Below are positions 61,900 to 64,000 of a stretch of DNA of 64,000 nucleotides, in pieces (within the stretch, counting starts at the first letter, position 1; each line of letters starts with the position of its first letter). The notes beneath the pieces were generated by a model, which ran no database searches, was not told the DNA's origin, and saw only the letters and a program-made list of their open reading frames with translations. The stretch spans positions 1-64,000 of the forward strand of contig CAKQYA010000002.1 in assembly GCA_934293005.1 (NCBI GenBank), written 5' to 3'. Made by a program: the position numbers and the translations under genes. This stretch comes from an uncultured Bacteroidaceae bacterium (GTDB taxonomy: Bacteria; Bacteroidota; Bacteroidia; Bacteroidales; Bacteroidaceae).

Positions 61900-64000
61900 A
61901 TGGGTAAAGAAAAGAAATTTATCACTTGTGATGGCAATACCGCAGCAGCTCATGTGGCATACATGTTCTCTGAAGTTGCAGCCATCTACCCAATCACCCC
62001 ATCGTCTCCTATGGCAGAGCACGTGGATGAGTGGGCTGTAGCAGGTCGCAAGAATCTCTTCGGCGACACAGTGCTGGTTCAAGAAATGCAATCTGAAGCA
62101 GGTGCAGCAGGCGCTGTTCACGGTTCGCTTCAAGCAGGAGCCCTCACTACCACATTCACAGCTTCTCAGGGCCTTCTCCTTATGATTCCAAACATGTACA
62201 AGATCGCAGGTGAGCTTCTCCCTTCTGTGTTCCACGTGTCAGCGCGCACAGTAGCAAGCCACTCGCTCTGCATCTTCGGCGATCATGGAGACGTGATGGC
62301 TTGCCGCCAGACTGGCTTTGCCATGCTTTGCGAAGGCTCTGTGCAGGAAGTAATGGACCTCTCTGCAGTAGCTCATCTTGCTGCTCTTGAGTGCCGCGTT
62401 CCATTCATCAACTTCTTCGACGGCTTCCGCACATCACACGAGTATAACAAGATTGAGGAAATTGACATGGAGGATATCCGTCCTCTCGTTCCTATGGACA
62501 AAGTGTCTGAATTCCGCAGCCGCGCTCTCTCTCCAGAGCACCCTGAAGCTAAGGGTATGGCAGAGAACCCTGAGACATTCTTTGCTCATCGCGAGTCATC
62601 AAACCCATATTATGACGCTGTGCCAGCTGCAGTTGAAAAATACATGGCAGCAATTTCTAAGATCACAGGCCGCGAATACAAGCCATTCTCATACTACGGA
62701 GCTGACGATGCTGAAGACGTGATCATCCTCATGGGATCTGCCACAGAAGCTGCACGCGAGGCTATCGACTATGCCAATGCCAACGGCAAGAAGTATGGTA
62801 TGGTATCTGTGCACCTTTATCGTCCATTCTCTGTGGAACGCCTCCTTGCAGCCGTTCCTGAGTCGACTAAGCGCATTGCGGTTCTTGACCGCACCAAGGA
62901 GCCAGGAGCAAATGGCGAACCACTTTACCTCGACGTGAAGGACGCATTCTACGGCAAGGAGAACGCACCTCTCATCATAGGCGGCCGCTACGGCCTCGGT
63001 TCTGCCGACGTGACTCCTACAATGATTCTTTCAGTATACGACAATCTTCTCCTTCCACAGCCAAAGGATCACTTCACTCTCGGCATCGTTGACGATGTCA
63101 CTTTCCACTCACTTCCTCTTGAGGAAGAGAAGGCTCTCGGCGACAAATCAAACACAGAGTGCAAGTTCTTCGGTCTTGGAGCAGACGGAACAGTGGGCGC
63201 AAACAAAAACTCAGTGAAGATTATCGGCGACAACACAGACAAGTACTGCCAAGCTTACTTCTCATACGACTCAAAGAAGTCGGGCGGTTTCACTTGCTCA
63301 CACCTTCGTTTCGGCGACAACCCTATCCGTTCAACATATCAGATTAAGACTCCAAACTTCGTTGCATGCCACGTCCAGGCTTACCTGCGCATGTATGATG
63401 TCCTCCGCGGTCTTCGTCAGAATGGCCAGTTCCTTCTCAACACAATCTTCGATGGTGAAGATTTGGTCAACTTCCTTCCAAACAATGTGAAGAAGTACTT
63501 TGCTGAGAAGAACATCACAGTATACTACATCAACGCCACAAAGATTGCGCAGGAGATTGGTTTGGGCAACCGCACTAACACAATCCTCCAATCTGCATTC
63601 TTCCGCATCACAGAAGTCATCCCTGTTGACCTCGCTGTAGAGCAGATGAAGAAGGCTATCGTCAAATCGTACGGCAAGAAGGGCGAAGATATCGTCAACA
63701 TGAACTATGCCGCAGTAGATCGCGGTGGCGAATACAAGCAGCTTGCTGTTGATCCAGCATGGGCAAATCTCCCAGCTGACGAAGAGGTTAAACACGATGA
63801 ACCTGATTACATCACAAATCTCGTTCGTCCAATCAACGCTCAGAACGGAGACCTTCTCCCAGTATCAGCTTACAAAGGCATCGAAGATGGCATGTGGCCA
63901 CAGGGCACAGCTGCTTACGAGAAGCGTGGCGTGTCAGCATTCGTTCCTGTATGGGATGAGAATGCATGCTGCCAGTGCAACAAGTGTGCATTTGTCTGCC
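61900..64000 (+). CDS. nifJ: Pyruvate:ferredoxin (flavodoxin) oxidoreductase, partial
   Basis: An open frame from the ATG at 61900 to the window edge, 700 codons seen of about 1180 expected. It opens MGKEKKFITCDGNTAAAHVAY with the pyruvate-binding YPITPSSPM, and the last residues (CCQCNKCAFVC) begin the ferredoxin-like domain with its cysteine clusters. The enzyme oxidises pyruvate to acetyl-CoA and CO2 and reduces ferredoxin or flavodoxin, central to anaerobic energy metabolism. Thiamine-diphosphate and remaining cluster motifs lie beyond the window. Codon use suggests high expression. Confidence 0.96.
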   Translation, partial: MGKEKKFITCDGNTAAAHVAYMFSEVAAIYPITPSSPMAEHVDEWAVAGRKNLFGDTVLVQEMQSEAGAAGAVHGSLQAGALTTTFTASQGLLLMIPNMYKIAGELLPSVFHVSARTVASHSLCIFGDHGDVMACRQTGFAMLCEGSVQEVMDLSAVAHLAALECRVPFINFFDGFRTSHEYNKIEEIDMEDIRPLVPMDKVSEFRSRALSPEHPEAKGMAENPETFFAHRESSNPYYDAVPAAVEKYMAAISKITGREYKPFSYYGADDAEDVIILMGSATEAAREAIDYANANGKKYGMVSVHLYRPFSVERLLAAVPESTKRIAVLDRTKEPGANGEPLYLDVKDAFYGKENAPLIIGGRYGLGSADVTPTMILSVYDNLLLPQPKDHFTLGIVDDVTFHSLPLEEEKALGDKSNTECKFFGLGADGTVGANKNSVKIIGDNTDKYCQAYFSYDSKKSGGFTCSHLRFGDNPIRSTYQIKTPNFVACHVQAYLRMYDVLRGLRQNGQFLLNTIFDGEDLVNFLPNNVKKYFAEKNITVYYINATKIAQEIGLGNRTNTILQSAFFRITEVIPVDLAVEQMKKAIVKSYGKKGEDIVNMNYAAVDRGGEYKQLAVDPAWANLPADEEVKHDEPDYITNLVRPINAQNGDLLPVSAYKGIEDGMWPQGTAAYEKRGVSAFVPVWDENACCQCNKCAFVC

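Overview
The window looks like chromosomal DNA from a member of the Bacteroidota, most likely a Prevotella-type (Prevotellaceae) bacterium. Three things point there. Many genes are preceded by the Bacteroidota sigma factor -7 box TAnnTTTG, seen as TAACTTTG, TACCTTTG, TATATTTG or TATCTTTG. Several proteins belong to families typical of this phylum (DUF4199, DUF4286, DUF4421, DUF4491, DUF6048, DUF6452, C_GCAxxG_C_C, DUF4847). A large CotH-type surface protein ends in a type IX secretion sorting domain. All assignments come from reading the sequence; no database search was run.

Layout. 1-0.9 kb: edge of a CRISPR-Cas operon on the minus strand (cas6 and the first codons of the next gene). 0.87-2.45 kb: gene-free DNA holding tandem repeats and a candidate minus-strand small RNA with its own promoter and terminator. 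2.5-13 kb: redox and repair genes (BCP peroxiredoxin, patatin, NlpE-like lipoprotein, umuDC, MFS exporter, MmcQ/YjbR, iron-dependent alcohol dehydrogenase, NUDIX, DUF4491, C_GCAxxG_C_C protein, thioredoxin) and a truncated oxyR relic. 13-20.8 kb: a Dna2-like nuclease-helicase, pyrK-pyrD, an anchored NUC1 nuclease, tRNA-Thr(CGU), DUF4286 and ruvC. 20.9-31.6 kb: envelope genes (DUF4199, glycosyltransferase, DUF6452, DUF6048, ApbE), then a CRP-like regulator, an M3 peptidase fused in frame to a lipoprotein, and the overlapping set dCMP deaminase, S41 protease and 5-formyl-THF cyclo-ligase.

31.6-37.8 kb is a uronate module. A CE15 glucuronoyl esterase and a LacI regulator lie divergent from KDG kinase and KDPG aldolase, followed by PPi-dependent phosphofructokinase. 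Together they could release glucuronate from plant cell walls and carry 2-keto-3-deoxygluconate into glycolysis. 38-45.7 kb: GH25 lysozyme, prmA, a GH43 arabinanase, an MltF-like transglycosylase with a small basic protein, a stand-alone AICAR transformylase, a small acidic protein and a Gfo/Idh/MocA oxidoreductase. 45.8-64 kb: a DUF4421 barrel, the CotH protein, galE behind an inverted-repeat-flanked promoter, an OmpH/Skp-like lipoprotein, prs, a nucleotidyltransferase, a tandem GH43, a peptidylarginine/agmatine deiminase, an AAA_14 ATPase and the start of pyruvate:ferredoxin oxidoreductase.

Most genes are ordinary. The items that most deserve a second look are the candidate small RNA near 1.8-1.95 kb, the peptidase-lipoprotein fusion at 28.4 kb, the promoter enclosed by a 23-bp inverted repeat before galE, a second 23-bp inverted repeat pair around a gene-free 139-bp spacer at 41.1-41.3 kb, a palindrome family (AAGTATC-GATACTT) found in two convergent intergenic gaps, and the oxyR relic.
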